Source: a virus
Length of the DNA stretch: 25,425 bases
Virus record (IMG/VR): IMGVR_UViG_3300045912_000040
Span: 1 to 25,425 of that record
Reading direction: 5' to 3' (one strand)
The notes beneath the pieces are model-generated. The model saw only the letters and a list, made by a program, of their open reading frames with translations, ran no database searches and had not been told where the DNA came from. Of the stretch, positions 8,147-16,541 are shown piece by piece. Made by a program: the position numbers and the translations under genes. Every line of letters begins with the position of its first letter. Positions within the stretch are counted from its first letter, which is position 1.

Positions 8147-8953
8147 CTACAGCCTTATAGTTATAGACGGGTAAAGGTAGGTTTGTCCAATCCCCGCTGC
8201 CTGTTCTTTCCTGCCCCGTAGGTTGGCCCTGGAAGTAAATCTAGCCGCTCCTACATTTCTGCCATTGAAGTTACCTAAAGAACTTCCCGGGACGAAACTA
8301 AATTGAATCTGCCTTACTCTTTTATAAAGCCTTCTAACGGACCTGAAAACTCTGAAATAAACTCCATTAGGAGTTAATACTTTGTCGCCCGACCTTTTTC
8401 TCTTATCCTGGCTTTTAGTGTACCTGCGGCTACTGCCCTTATTAGTAACCCCAAGTCGCTCAAGTTTTCTTGCATAGGGCGCGACATTTAAAAAGCGAAT
8501 AGTGTCTCCGGGGACAATTCTAGGATTAGTCTTAAGCCAAGCCGTTAAGCTGGCTACGTCTGTCGCCACGATTGCCCCATTATAGGCAACAACATGAGAA
8601 GCAATATATTCGCCCTCTAAAATTGGAGACAGGTCTATAATTTGCTGCATAGTCTTAATTAGAATCTCAGGGTCAGAAAATTTAGCCGGGTCGACAAACT
8701 CAATCTTACCAATTGGATTTACATTTTGAATTGGTTTATTTCTTCGGTTATCAACAAAAACTATAGGGTTTTTAGTAAAGCCCTGTCGCTGTTCGTCTTT
8801 TAAAACTGCGTCCGCAGTAGATATAAGCACGGCCCGGATATAGGCAAAGAAGCCCTCTAATGTTTGTTGGCCTTGTAAGTCACTTTTAAGATCATAGGTA
8901 GGAAGGTCTTTGCCCCTACCTATTGCCCTTACTGATATCTCAGCCTTAAGCAT
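8147..8953 (-). CDS. Probable tail completion / neck protein
   Basis: A 268-residue, very basic protein between the head-closure and tail-terminator genes, the slot of HK97 gp10-like or gpZ-like tail completion proteins. NVAPYARKLERLGVTNKG resembles the PYA..LE.G segment in HK97 gp10-like proteins, and the last 100 residues are rich in Arg/Lys (RRYTKSQDKRKR, RVFRSVRRLYKRVRQIQF). It is about twice the length of a minimal gp10 protein. The family call is from position plus that short motif. Its start shares a base with the upstream stop (TAATG), so it is coupled to the head-closure gene. Confidence 0.6.
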   Translation of the reverse strand: MLKAEISVRAIGRGKDLPTYDLKSDLQGQQTLEGFFAYIRAVLISTADAVLKDEQRQGFTKNPIVFVDNRRNKPIQNVNPIGKIEFVDPAKFSDPEILIKTMQQIIDLSPILEGEYIASHVVAYNGAIVATDVASLTAWLKTNPRIVPGDTIRFLNVAPYARKLERLGVTNKGSSRRYTKSQDKRKRSGDKVLTPNGVYFRVFRSVRRLYKRVRQIQFSFVPGSSLGNFNGRNVGAARFTSRANLRGRKEQAAGIGQTYLYPSITIRL

Positions 8954-9276
8954 TAGTTTGTCCTTACCCTAAATCCCATTATATCTCCCCCGAGATTGAA
9001 CATTTCTCTAACCTCTGTGATGGTCAGCGTCCCAATGTCAGAAAACTCGAGTTGATCTCCTCGTCTGGGGAATGGGAAATTGACAGCGTCTAGTGCAAGC
9101 TTAGAAATAACAAACTCTCTTCCGCGAACGACAATATCAGACGGGCCTTCTAGGTTACGATAGTAGTTTGATGGCGCCACTCTAATATTGCCAGTAAGTA
9201 CCGTGGGGCCATTTCTAATAATGGTCGCCGGGCGACTATGTAGGAATAAAAGAGTGTTAAACGCATTATCCAACAT
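8953..9276 (-). CDS. Head closure / head-tail joining protein
   Basis: A 107-residue beta-rich protein directly after the gp6-like connector gene. A lone RGREFVISKLALDAV segment, FPRRGDQLEFSD and GTLTITEVREMF suggest a small beta-barrel like lambda gpFII or SPP1 gp16-type stoppers. Its role would be to plug the portal after packaging and form the tail docking surface. The start at 9276 overlaps the connector stop by 11 bp, and its stop overlaps the next start as TAATG. The call is mainly positional. Confidence 0.65.
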   Translation of the reverse strand: MLDNAFNTLLFLHSRPATIIRNGPTVLTGNIRVAPSNYYRNLEGPSDIVVRGREFVISKLALDAVNFPFPRRGDQLEFSDIGTLTITEVREMFNLGGDIMGFRVRTN

Positions 9277-9892
9277 ATACTAATCGCCCATTTCCGATGA
9301 TTGCTCTTTCGCTTCTATAAAAATCTAAAATATTCATATTTTTACCTAGAACACTCCCAAAGCCATTCTGTCTTTCGTTAGAGGTCAAAGTATAATCGAA
9401 GTCAATGGAGATTGTCCCTGGAATAGAAACCCGCTGAACATCCGAGCCAAAATTAAGCGGCACTCCTGAATTTTGTTTATTATATCTTTCCTGAACAAGG
9501 TCGAATACCACCTGTCTAACTGGAATTGGAGCCGCTGTATATCCAGCAACATACTCTACAATAAGTTCTTCCCCTGTTTGAAACCAACCTTTGGGTCTGA
9601 TTAAAGTGGCACTTGGAAGTTGGGATCTGTAATCATCTATAGGCTCGCCATCTTCTTCAATGGTTGTAACGGAGACCAAAGGAAACATAAAAAGCTCAAG
9701 CTCCTTTGGGTACACTAAAAAGTCGTCAAAATAAAAAGTCTGAGTATATGTGGCTTGTAGAAATTTTCTCCCGCAATATTGTTCGATAACGTCAGAAATG
9801 TATTGTAATTGCTGAGTCAAGAAAACATCCTGGGATGTATCAGTCAGAGGGATGTTAAGATAATTTTTCATGTCATTTAAAGTCACAAGCAT
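9266..9892 (-). CDS. gp6-like head-tail connector (adaptor) protein
   Basis: A 208-residue protein with the HK97 gp6-like / phage connector pattern: LVTLNDMKNYLNIPLTDTSQ, then a helix ending in IEQYCGRKF, a central beta insert with TLIRPKGW and LIVEYVAGYTAAPIPV, then the helix RQVVFDLVQERYNK. The family forms the ring attached beneath the portal. It is at the long end for the family. The ATG at 9892 has an AGGAG site 5 nt upstream, right after the stop of the preceding gene. It opens the neck/tail block after a run of accessory genes. Confidence 0.87.
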   Translation of the reverse strand: MLVTLNDMKNYLNIPLTDTSQDVFLTQQLQYISDVIEQYCGRKFLQATYTQTFYFDDFLVYPKELELFMFPLVSVTTIEEDGEPIDDYRSQLPSATLIRPKGWFQTGEELIVEYVAGYTAAPIPVRQVVFDLVQERYNKQNSGVPLNFGSDVQRVSIPGTISIDFDYTLTSNERQNGFGSVLGKNMNILDFYRSERAIIGNGRLVYVG

Positions 9893-9900
9893 ATAAGCTC

Positions 9901-10539
9901 CTAGTTTCTGACCTCATAAACGACTTCAAAGTCGCCGCAGTCATAGATCATTTGCGGGGTAATATTACCTTTAGTCTCAACAAGTTTAAAGAAGTTGGGC
10001 CATAATTCTCTATGGTTTTCTACTTCCTTTAAAGAATCATAAATAAGCTCTATGCAAGACACTTTCTTATCATTCATAACATCGAACAAATTATCATATT
10101 CGGTCCCATCAATGACGTGTCGTCTAGCTTCGTCGAGAATCATTTGCCAAGAAACTAAATGCACATTCTTAGGGATGAGGATTGCCACTCCATCGACATT
10201 TAAAACTTCTCTGGGCCCATTTACAACGACCCCTTTACCAATGGCCTCTACAGCCCAAATGCCATCATTAAAAAGAGCGTGTGCCCAATACATATCCCAC
10301 TTACCTGTAAGAATAAAATGGCCAATTTGAATTAGGTAAGTAGTTAGATGCGACTTTCGTCTAGTTAAAGTAATAGTATTCATGGACTTCCAAATTTGAA
10401 GGACCTCTCGATACTGGGCTGGGGTTAAATCAAACTTTCGGCCCTTTAAAATATATTTAAGAGTCTCCCAAGAAATCGGGGATATCACTTTTATAAAAAA
10501 CCAATCTAAAAAAGGCTCTAAGAACTTTGGAAACTTCAT
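9901..10539 (-). CDS. Probable permuted papain-fold (YiiX/C92-like) cysteine peptidase
   Basis: A 212-residue protein using the ATG at 10539. That start has an AGGGTGG site and an ATGA overlap with the upstream stop; a longer TTG start at 10602 has poor spacing. The order of motifs resembles circularly permuted NlpC/P60 proteins such as YiiX: first YWAHALF (His87) with a following WAVEAIGKGVVV (Glu98), and late in the protein EYDNLFDV followed by VSCIELIYDSL (Cys162). This His-before-Cys order and the YD..FD...CIELIY pattern are what I would expect of that superfamily. Known members hydrolyse amide or ester bonds. A cell-wall or lysis role in this phage is possible but unproven. It sits among head-accessory genes, an unusual place for a peptidase. 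Confidence 0.55.
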   Translation of the reverse strand: MKFPKFLEPFLDWFFIKVISPISWETLKYILKGRKFDLTPAQYREVLQIWKSMNTITLTRRKSHLTTYLIQIGHFILTGKWDMYWAHALFNDGIWAVEAIGKGVVVNGPREVLNVDGVAILIPKNVHLVSWQMILDEARRHVIDGTEYDNLFDVMNDKKVSCIELIYDSLKEVENHRELWPNFFKLVETKGNITPQMIYDCGDFEVVYEVRN

Positions 10540-10907
10540 GGCCACCCTAGCCATGCTTTCATTTGAGAAATAACCCAATTGAGTCTTTCTTGTGAAAGCC
10601 AATGCTCCGGAGATGTCATCGGGTCTGCCTCTCCGTAAATTGCCGCAAGTGTTGCTGTTTCTATATCTCCGGCGTAAATCATGTTGATAATATCTACTCT
10701 CTTCTCAATACCTCCAAGAGCTTCTGGAAAAGTGACTTTCCAGTCTCTTAGCCTGTGATGAAGGTGAATTGCTTGATACCATTGAATAGACTCTGAGATA
10801 TTTTTTTGCTTAAAGGCGAGCATAAGCCTTGCACCAAAGTCTTTTCTTGCCTCGTTGTCAGCCAGATAGGACGAATTTGAAAGATAATCTTCGTAATTCA
10901 AACTCAT
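10536..10907 (-). CDS. Hypothetical protein of the head-accessory block
   Basis: A 123-residue protein I do not recognise. It is predicted largely helical, with acidic N-terminal NYEDYLSNSSYLADNEARKDF, an aromatic/His segment IQWYQAIHLHHRLRDW and a Trp-rich end (WVISQMKAWLGWP). No signal peptide or membrane segment is visible. It lies between the concanavalin-like protein and the peptidase-like protein and ends in an ATGA overlap with the latter, so the two are probably made together. It could be a partner or inhibitor of that peptidase, but nothing in the sequence proves it. Confidence 0.7.
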   Translation of the reverse strand: MSLNYEDYLSNSSYLADNEARKDFGARLMLAFKQKNISESIQWYQAIHLHHRLRDWKVTFPEALGGIEKRVDIINMIYAGDIETATLAAIYGEADPMTSPEHWLSQERLNWVISQMKAWLGWP

Positions 10908-10910
10908 TCA

Positions 10911-11891
10911 CTACCTTCCAGAAGTTCTTTCAATCACAAGTCTCATCCAGTCGGTGTCCATGTTTCTTTGCGTTGCGCCGACAGTTTTTTCGATCTTAAA
11001 TCCTGCGCCAAAGGGGTTTCCGCCGCCTGGTAAGTTTGGAGCGTTGATCGTGGCTCGCAAAACGTCGTCAATATAGAACAAGGCTTGTTGTCCGTTTTCA
11101 GACAACTCAACTCTAAAAATGTGATAATCTAAATCAGGGCTAAATCCCGTGTCCACGGCTTGAATTTCCGTGCCTGCCACGCGCGAAACAGCTTCAAATC
11201 GACCGCCGTTTTGTAGATCTGTATATCTAAAATATAGACCGTTTGTGCCTTCGCCAGTGACAGAAAACGAGTCAGTCAATCCGCATCTGAAAACAAAAGT
11301 CTCAGTCAATGTTGAAAGCTGCTCAAGAGCGTGTCTTGCCTCATACACAAATCTTGCCGCTCCAGCTCTTGCGACTAGGCCGGACACTGTTCCAAGGCCA
11401 GCTCTTCCGTTGGACACTGTTCCAGTGTCAGATTGAAGAACTCCGATAGCGTTTTCAGTCAGATCTTGCCCATAAGTTCCTGTCTGATGAGAGGCTCCCG
11501 TTCCAGAAACAAAAGACGTAAAAATACTCGTTGCAGATCCGCCGACAAAGTCATCAAAAACCTGAGAAAATCGGTCTGGGTCCGTTCTTTGAATGTCTTT
11601 GACTCGGACTTTGAAAAAATCTCCGGAAGAAACATTTCTCAAATATAATTCATCTGCGATTCTTAATTGTGACAGTGGGATTTGTGTTGCGCCAGTGATC
11701 TCGGCTTGAATTGCCGCAACGGCGTCAGCGTCAGTATAACTGAGTCCGCTCTCGAGGTCTTTTACAACTCCGGCGGAATCTTGTCTCGTCAGACGATTGC
11801 CGTTCGATGAATTTAACCCCAAATAATGGTCACCAGCTTGTGGGTTTGGCGTTATTGGAAAAGGTCTGTTTCCGACATAAATTACTGCCAT
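10911..11891 (-). CDS. Virion surface protein with concanavalin A-like (jelly-roll) domain
   Basis: A 326-residue protein. Residues 1-100 resemble phage fibre heads, with a PQAGDHYLGLNSSNGNRLTR segment. From about residue 110 there is a LamG/concanavalin-like jelly roll: FTSFVSGTGAS near the start, LTETFVFRCGL, LYFRYTDLQNGGRFEAVSR, and the diagnostic YHIFRVELSENGQQALFYIDD near the end. Such domains bind glycans or decorate fibres. Its place between portal and connector, next to a collagen-like fibre, suggests a head-surface or head-fibre component. It follows the stop of the beta-repeat gene after one base. Carbohydrate binding is inferred from the fold only. Confidence 0.72.
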   Translation of the reverse strand: MAVIYVGNRPFPITPNPQAGDHYLGLNSSNGNRLTRQDSAGVVKDLESGLSYTDADAVAAIQAEITGATQIPLSQLRIADELYLRNVSSGDFFKVRVKDIQRTDPDRFSQVFDDFVGGSATSIFTSFVSGTGASHQTGTYGQDLTENAIGVLQSDTGTVSNGRAGLGTVSGLVARAGAARFVYEARHALEQLSTLTETFVFRCGLTDSFSVTGEGTNGLYFRYTDLQNGGRFEAVSRVAGTEIQAVDTGFSPDLDYHIFRVELSENGQQALFYIDDVLRATINAPNLPGGGNPFGAGFKIEKTVGATQRNMDTDWMRLVIERTSGR

Positions 11892-11892
11892 T

Positions 11893-12405
11893 TTATGCTC
11901 CTACTGCAAACTGGCCAGAAACTCTCAAGCCACCTGCGATTGATATAAATTCTCTAAAATAATGCTCAAAATCCTGTGCAATGTGAAATGTTTTATCTGA
12001 CAAAATCTTAAATGGGATCACTGCCGATGTCTCTGGTTCAATGCTGCCAAGAATTGTCATTCTGCCATCAACTCGTAACTCACTATTTACCCTAACAAAG
12101 GATGACGCAATCATTTCTTGGCTGGACGGTATTAGTTTAGGTGACAAAACTTCAAAGTGAGAGTAATTATCACCAGGGATTTGCGGGAATGGCGCCTGCT
12201 CTGGAAACTGACACACATAGGCCTCGCCGCTTACCTTAAGGGACCCATCAACTCTGATGGAGTTGCTTACTATCATCTGTTCTTGAGCCGGGATCTCAAT
12301 TTCTAGTCCCGACTGAATTTCTTTGAACGAAAAGTTAGGCGCTGCCCAGACATCTGTCTGGGTTACTCGACCTTGATCTAGTGTCAGCGCCTTTTCAAAA
12401 CTCAT
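11893..12405 (-). CDS. Beta-repeat fibre-associated protein
   Basis: A 170-residue protein with three related internal segments: EQMIVSNSIRVDGSLKVSG (about residues 42-60), QEMIASSFVRVNSELRVDG (about 95-113) and HYFREFISIAGGLRVSG (about 147-163). The alternating pattern suggests stacked beta strands like a short solenoid or fibre shaft. No catalytic motif is seen. Start and stop are tightly coupled to neighbours (TAATG at 12405). Its setting among fibre-like genes makes a virion fibre or adaptor role likely; the repeats are directly visible, the function is inferred. Confidence 0.65.
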   Translation of the reverse strand: MSFEKALTLDQGRVTQTDVWAAPNFSFKEIQSGLEIEIPAQEQMIVSNSIRVDGSLKVSGEAYVCQFPEQAPFPQIPGDNYSHFEVLSPKLIPSSQEMIASSFVRVNSELRVDGRMTILGSIEPETSAVIPFKILSDKTFHIAQDFEHYFREFISIAGGLRVSGQFAVGA

Positions 12406-12911
12406 TACAGTACGATCTCATCTGCGATCTCAACGTCCATTGTGGTCGCTGATAATGCTTTGCCAAGATACTGATGAATCACATCCCCGCCGGCCAAAGA
12501 TGGGGGAGTAGTTTGGATGTTGCCAGCAGTGTCTAAGTAGATTCTTTGTCCAGCCGTAAGGCCAGAAAGTTGGTCGTTTCTGCCTTCAAAATAAACAGTC
12601 GCGTTAGCAGATTGAGAAACTGCTGTTAAAACATATCCGACTGCTCTTCTATCGTTGCCTGAGTCCGCTTTTCTAACTTTAGGCGTGCCTGCATCATTCC
12701 AAATATTAACAAAGTCCCCAGCGTCCAGATCCTCTGAAGCCACAACAATTTGAACTTGTGGGCCAATCCCGGTTGGCAATAATGACAAGTCTAATTTCCC
12801 TGAGCTATCGAGTGCCGGAATTTTCCCGGCTTCTGCGGGCCCCGTAGATGTAACCGTCCCTTCGACCATTTGCTCCCGACCATTAATTAAACTCTGATAC
12901 TTGTCCGCCAT
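12405..12911 (-). CDS. Fibre/decoration protein sharing the collagen-like protein's C-terminal domain (paralogue 2)
   Basis: A 168-residue protein. I take the ATG at 12911 (Met-Ala-Asp-Lys) with an AGGGG site 10 nt upstream, rather than the TTG four codons earlier that abuts the site. A short linker GKIPALDSSGKLDLSLLPTG is typical of phage fibre proteins. It is followed by a ~115-residue beta domain with AVGYVLT, GLTAGQRIYLDTAGNI and YLGKALSATTMDVEI. The same layout recurs in the next gene upstream and at the C-terminus of the collagen-like protein. The domain resembles decoration/fibre-tip modules that trimerise. Head or fibre surface location is inferred from context. Confidence 0.72.
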   Translation of the reverse strand: MADKYQSLINGREQMVEGTVTSTGPAEAGKIPALDSSGKLDLSLLPTGIGPQVQIVVASEDLDAGDFVNIWNDAGTPKVRKADSGNDRRAVGYVLTAVSQSANATVYFEGRNDQLSGLTAGQRIYLDTAGNIQTTPPSLAGGDVIHQYLGKALSATTMDVEIADEIVL

Positions 12912-12928
12912 ATATATATACAACCCCT

Positions 12929-13453
12929 TTAAAGTATAATTGTAGTTCCTATATCTAAAAATATTGACCCGGGACCGAGACTCCGGCCAATAAGTTTATA
13001 ATGTCCAGCCGTAGGGGCTATTGCAACAATATTCCCCATAGTCCCCAAGAACAAATCAGTGTTTGCTGGATATGTAAAACTTGGGTCGTCTATTCTACCG
13101 AAAACCAATACAGGCCTTTGCTGATTTAAATTCCCCGCAAGTTTCGTCATGCCAACTACTCTAGCCTCGTCATACCCAATGTCGTTTGACGCAGGGTATA
13201 TTTTCCCATCGAGACCAACATAAACAAGTTTAAGTGCGGATATCGTCTGGCCATAAGTAAACACAGCTTCAATTTCTTTTGCTGCGTCGGCAGTTCCACT
13301 TGTTGGCGGCAATAAAGAAGAGTCTATTTTCCCATCTATTCCGGTCTTAACTGGAGACTGACTTCCATCAAAGGCGTCAATAAAATCAGAGCCAATAAAC
13401 CCATCGGCTTCGGTAGTTCTATTCTGATTATCCTTTATAAGCAGTTTAGACAT
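12929..13453 (-). CDS. Fibre/decoration protein sharing the collagen-like protein's C-terminal domain (paralogue 1)
   Basis: A 174-residue protein. The linker VKTGIDGKIDSSLLPPTSG matches GKLDLSLLP in the following paralogue. The C-terminal domain carries ARVVGMTKLAG, TDLFLGTMGNIVAI and YKLIGRSLGPGSIFLDIG, aligning with AVGYVLT, IYLDTAGNI and YLGKALS in its neighbour. The ATG at 13453 overlaps the stop of the collagen-like gene as TAATG. I infer that the three proteins derive from one ancestral module and form or cap the same fibre or decorate the same surface. There is no catalytic motif. Confidence 0.72.
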   Translation of the reverse strand: MSKLLIKDNQNRTTEADGFIGSDFIDAFDGSQSPVKTGIDGKIDSSLLPPTSGTADAAKEIEAVFTYGQTISALKLVYVGLDGKIYPASNDIGYDEARVVGMTKLAGNLNQQRPVLVFGRIDDPSFTYPANTDLFLGTMGNIVAIAPTAGHYKLIGRSLGPGSIFLDIGTTIIL

Positions 13454-15237
13454 TATCCCCTCAACACTCTTTCACCCCTAGAATATAACATCTGTGTAGG
13501 CGTTATAGGTTGTCCAATTCTAACAAGGACTGTACCAGGATCAACTGGGGCCAGATTTAACGGCACTATTCCCCCAGGATAAACGTCAGAAAGATAGTAC
13601 TCCTCAAAAATATCTAAGCCCAAATAGTTGGCAGCCGATATTCCAGAAATCCTAATATTGCATAAAGTTGGAGTTGGCTTGCTCTCGACGAGACCTATGA
13701 CATTTGAATTTTCATAGGCATCGGCCAAAGCATTAACTGCAAGTGGGGTGTAATTTAAAACGTCCAATCTTGGGATTAGTGCGAGCAGAGTCCATTGGTC
13801 CATATTAAGCTCAGTAAGTGATCCGTATTCCATTCTTACAGCCGCACCGACATAGACTGTAGCCTCACAAGGAATGTTTTCAATAACCTCAAGGCCCCCG
13901 CCCCCACCGCCGGAGATATTTACGTTTACCCTATTCCCAAGCCTAGTCGCACTTACCCCAAGGCCCGTGAAGTTTACTTCAGTGGCAGTCCCAATACTAA
14001 CGCCTTCGTCAAAAAACTCTATTGTCGCATCAAGACCGGGGTCCCCTTGAGGTCCTTGTGGCCCTTGTGGCCCTGGCTCCCCCTGTGGCCCTTGAGGTCC
14101 CTGTGGCCCTGGATCTCCTTGTGGTCCTTGGGGTCCTTGTGGTCCTTGGGGTCCTTGGGGTCCTTGCGGGCCGACTAATGAATCAAGCCAGTCTTGCTCA
14201 GTCCCGACGAATCCATTGTCGACGGCAATCTCATAGGCGGACTTTCCGTCTGTACCAGCCCCTCCGCCAACAATTCCGACATATCCGACAGATGTACTGG
14301 GAATTACAACGCTGTTAGTGTCTAGAACATCGCCGTTATCAAAAGTAAATCTGAGCCAGACATTGGAACCTTCTCTTTCAAAATCTATTCTCTGGATTTT
14401 TGGAGCGTCCTGTCCGTCTTTGCCTGGCCTGCCTTCTGGTCCCGCCGGGCCGATAACCCCTCGTGGTCCGATTGGGCCTCTCGGCCCAATCTCACCACGC
14501 TCCCCCTTTTCCCCTTGCTCGCCAGTAAGGCCGCGCTTGCCTCTCTGACCTCTAAGCCCCCTCGGGCCGCGAAGCATCTCGACCTCTGTCTCTGTCAGAT
14601 CAGAAAATTTTAACTTTAAAGAATTTTTCTCTTCGTCAGTTAGGTGTTCAAATTTTAATTTAAGGCCTGCACGGTCTTCCTCGGAAATATCCTCAAATTT
14701 AAGTTTAAGTTTCTCTATTTCATCTTTGGTAAGATCAGAAAACTTTAACTTTAATTCGTCCTTAATATTTTTTACTGACGAATCAATTAAAAGGCTTATT
14801 TCAGATTTATGTTCATCAAACACGAACCCACGGCCAGGCTTTCCGCGCTGTCCTCTGGGCCCCCTGATAGCCTGTATTTCAGAATCTGTAAGATCAGAGA
14901 ATTTAAGTTTTAAATCTTCTCTGGTTGCAGACACCACATTTGATACGATGTCTTGGATTTCTATCCGGTGCTCTTCAAAATTAAAATCCTTGCCGTCTTT
15001 ACCGTCTTGGCCCTTTAGCTCTGGAAGTCTTTCTTGTAACTTAGCAAATATCTCATCTGATTTTTCCCTGATAATTGCCTTAATAACCTCTTCGTGTTCT
15101 TCAAACACAAAATCATGTCCGGGCCTGCCTCGTTCCCCGCGAGGCCCTTTAAGCAATGGGATCTCTTCTTGAGAGAATCTTTCAAGTCTCTCATCTACCC
15201 ATTTTATGATTATTGCTAAAAGGACATCCTGGTTCAT
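13453..15237 (-). CDS. Collagen-like fibre protein
   Basis: A 594-residue fibre protein. Short Gly-X-Y runs ([29 protein letters not shown]) alternate with conserved FxFEEH helical segments. A 15-residue repeat beginning LKLKF (LKLKFSDLT-type) occurs five times between about residues 107 and 220. A longer collagen tract follows ([19 protein letters not shown] and on), then a beta linker and a second, purer Gly-Pro-Gln tract near residues 355-400. The last ~140 residues form a domain also found in the next two genes ([21 protein letters not shown]). Such proteins trimerise into triple helices. It starts in a TAATG overlap with the portal gene, so it is probably a head or neck fibre rather than a tail fibre. 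Confidence 0.85.
   Translation of the reverse strand: MNQDVLLAIIIKWVDERLERFSQEEIPLLKGPRGERGRPGHDFVFEEHEEVIKAIIREKSDEIFAKLQERLPELKGQDGKDGKDFNFEEHRIEIQDIVSNVVSATREDLKLKFSDLTDSEIQAIRGPRGQRGKPGRGFVFDEHKSEISLLIDSSVKNIKDELKLKFSDLTKDEIEKLKLKFEDISEEDRAGLKLKFEHLTDEEKNSLKLKFSDLTETEVEMLRGPRGLRGQRGKRGLTGEQGEKGERGEIGPRGPIGPRGVIGPAGPEGRPGKDGQDAPKIQRIDFEREGSNVWLRFTFDNGDVLDTNSVVIPSTSVGYVGIVGGGAGTDGKSAYEIAVDNGFVGTEQDWLDSLVGPQGPQGPQGPQGPQGPQGDPGPQGPQGPQGEPGPQGPQGPQGDPGLDATIEFFDEGVSIGTATEVNFTGLGVSATRLGNRVNVNISGGGGGGLEVIENIPCEATVYVGAAVRMEYGSLTELNMDQWTLLALIPRLDVLNYTPLAVNALADAYENSNVIGLVESKPTPTLCNIRISGISAANYLGLDIFEEYYLSDVYPGGIVPLNLAPVDPGTVLVRIGQPITPTQMLYSRGERVLRG
14039..14173 (-). repeat. 9-bp tandem coding repeats (Gly-Pro-Gln collagen tract)
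   Basis: The DNA under the second collagen tract is built of near-identical 9-nt units, variants of GGTCCTTGT / GGCCCTTGG on the plus strand, encoding Gly-Pro-Gln on the minus strand with occasional Asp-Pro or Glu-Pro. Copies run with few breaks for about 130 bp. Such arrays can change length by recombination in steps of 9 nt without losing frame. Confidence 0.8.
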
Positions 15238-16541
15238 TACTTTGTCTTCAGAAAGTTAATTACAGCGTTTTCAAGTTCTCTGGAGTTGGTAGGCTCTACT
15301 TGTTGGCTTACATCCCGAGTTGGTTGTTGCTGTCCTTTCTGAAGTTGAGAGTCAATAATTTCATCTATTCTGTCGGCAGGGCTAAAGTTATTAACAGCAA
15401 TCCAATATCGGTCACCATCCGCATAGGGAGCCATGCCTTCTTTACGTCTAATTTGATTTGGTGTAATCGCCCCAGATTGCATCATCTTTGAGAAGTAGTC
15501 GGCTCGAGTTCTCATGTCGCCTCGGAACACTTCATACAGATCCATCTCAGTTCTTCGCCCGCCAAATCTCTTTTTAAGAAGTTTAATGTCGGCCTCTAGC
15601 TCTAAATTCTTTGTCCAAGCATCAAGAGTATCAGTAGCTACTTCAAGATTCGATTGCTCTTGGCTTGCATAACTTTGGCCTTCAGTATCGAAAAGTTTAG
15701 AGGGCGGAAGTCCTAGGAATCTAGCAATCTCAAGGACGTTAAACTTTCTGCTTTCTAAGAATTGCAATACATCAGGACTCATGGAGATCGGGGAGAAAGT
15801 AACCCCGCTTTCTAATACAGCCACTCCGCCAGCCTTTCGCCCGCCATGTTGCTGCTTCCAAGATTCTTTAATTCTTTGAAAAGCCTCATCGCTTAAAATT
15901 CCTGGCACCTGTAGAACTCCGCTTGGGAGTCCGCCATTAGCAAATAGATTCTTAGCTGTGTTGTCAGCGCCAAGGCTAATTCCAAGTACGTCACTTGCGT
16001 AGGCCACAATTCCTTGGCCGACAATACCGTCCTTGGTGTGGAAATTTTTAACATGAAAAACTTCCTCGGCCCTTAAGTAAACATCTTGTCCCCTTCTGGC
16101 CGCAGAGCCGCCAATAACTCGATAAAGAAACTGGCCATCTGGAGTTCTATAGGGCTCAACTTCACCGGAACGGATTGGCCACAATGCCACTGGGCGGCCA
16201 AGAGAGTCTCTTTCAATTTCTGCGTATGAGTTGCCATGAATGATTGCGTTTTGAATCATCGCGCAGCGAAACTGAAAAGAACTCATTTCTGGGTTTGGGG
16301 CCAGGTCAATGAGATTAGCCACAGTGTCCTGAATGATCTCATTGTCTTTGTCTTTTACTTGCCATGGAAGTTTGGCAATTTGGGTCGAAATATACATAAC
16401 CCCCCGATAGAAAGCTGAGACCTGCATTGCCGTTTCTTCATAGACAGGGATATTTACTCCCACTGTGAATCCCCTACGGGGAGCTTCGATTTGAACTGGA
16501 TCTTTCTTTCTTAAGGCTAGTATTTTCGACCAAATTGACAT
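15237..16541 (-). CDS. Portal protein, HK97-type
   Basis: A 434-residue portal of the HK97 gp3 / Phage_portal family. Recognisable parts are the N-terminal [55 protein letters not shown], the [15 protein letters not shown] helix, [17 protein letters not shown], and [20 protein letters not shown], then the C-terminal [21 protein letters not shown]. Twelve copies form the DNA entry ring at one capsid vertex and dock the terminase. It starts by TAATG overlap with the 77-residue gene. Its place downstream of protease and capsid genes differs from the usual terminase-portal-protease-capsid order. Confidence 0.95.
   Translation of the reverse strand: MSIWSKILALRKKDPVQIEAPRRGFTVGVNIPVYEETAMQVSAFYRGVMYISTQIAKLPWQVKDKDNEIIQDTVANLIDLAPNPEMSSFQFRCAMIQNAIIHGNSYAEIERDSLGRPVALWPIRSGEVEPYRTPDGQFLYRVIGGSAARRGQDVYLRAEEVFHVKNFHTKDGIVGQGIVAYASDVLGISLGADNTAKNLFANGGLPSGVLQVPGILSDEAFQRIKESWKQQHGGRKAGGVAVLESGVTFSPISMSPDVLQFLESRKFNVLEIARFLGLPPSKLFDTEGQSYASQEQSNLEVATDTLDAWTKNLELEADIKLLKKRFGGRRTEMDLYEVFRGDMRTRADYFSKMMQSGAITPNQIRRKEGMAPYADGDRYWIAVNNFSPADRIDEIIDSQLQKGQQQPTRDVSQQVEPTNSRELENAVINFLKTK

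Noticed and set aside
14039-14173. CRISPR array
   Set aside because: The repeats are 9-nt tandem units in a coding frame, with no spacers.
14318-15172. Long plus-strand frames rich in Pro and Ser opposite the collagen-like gene
   Set aside because: They are the antisense reading of Gly-X-Y codons, a normal artefact of collagen-like genes.
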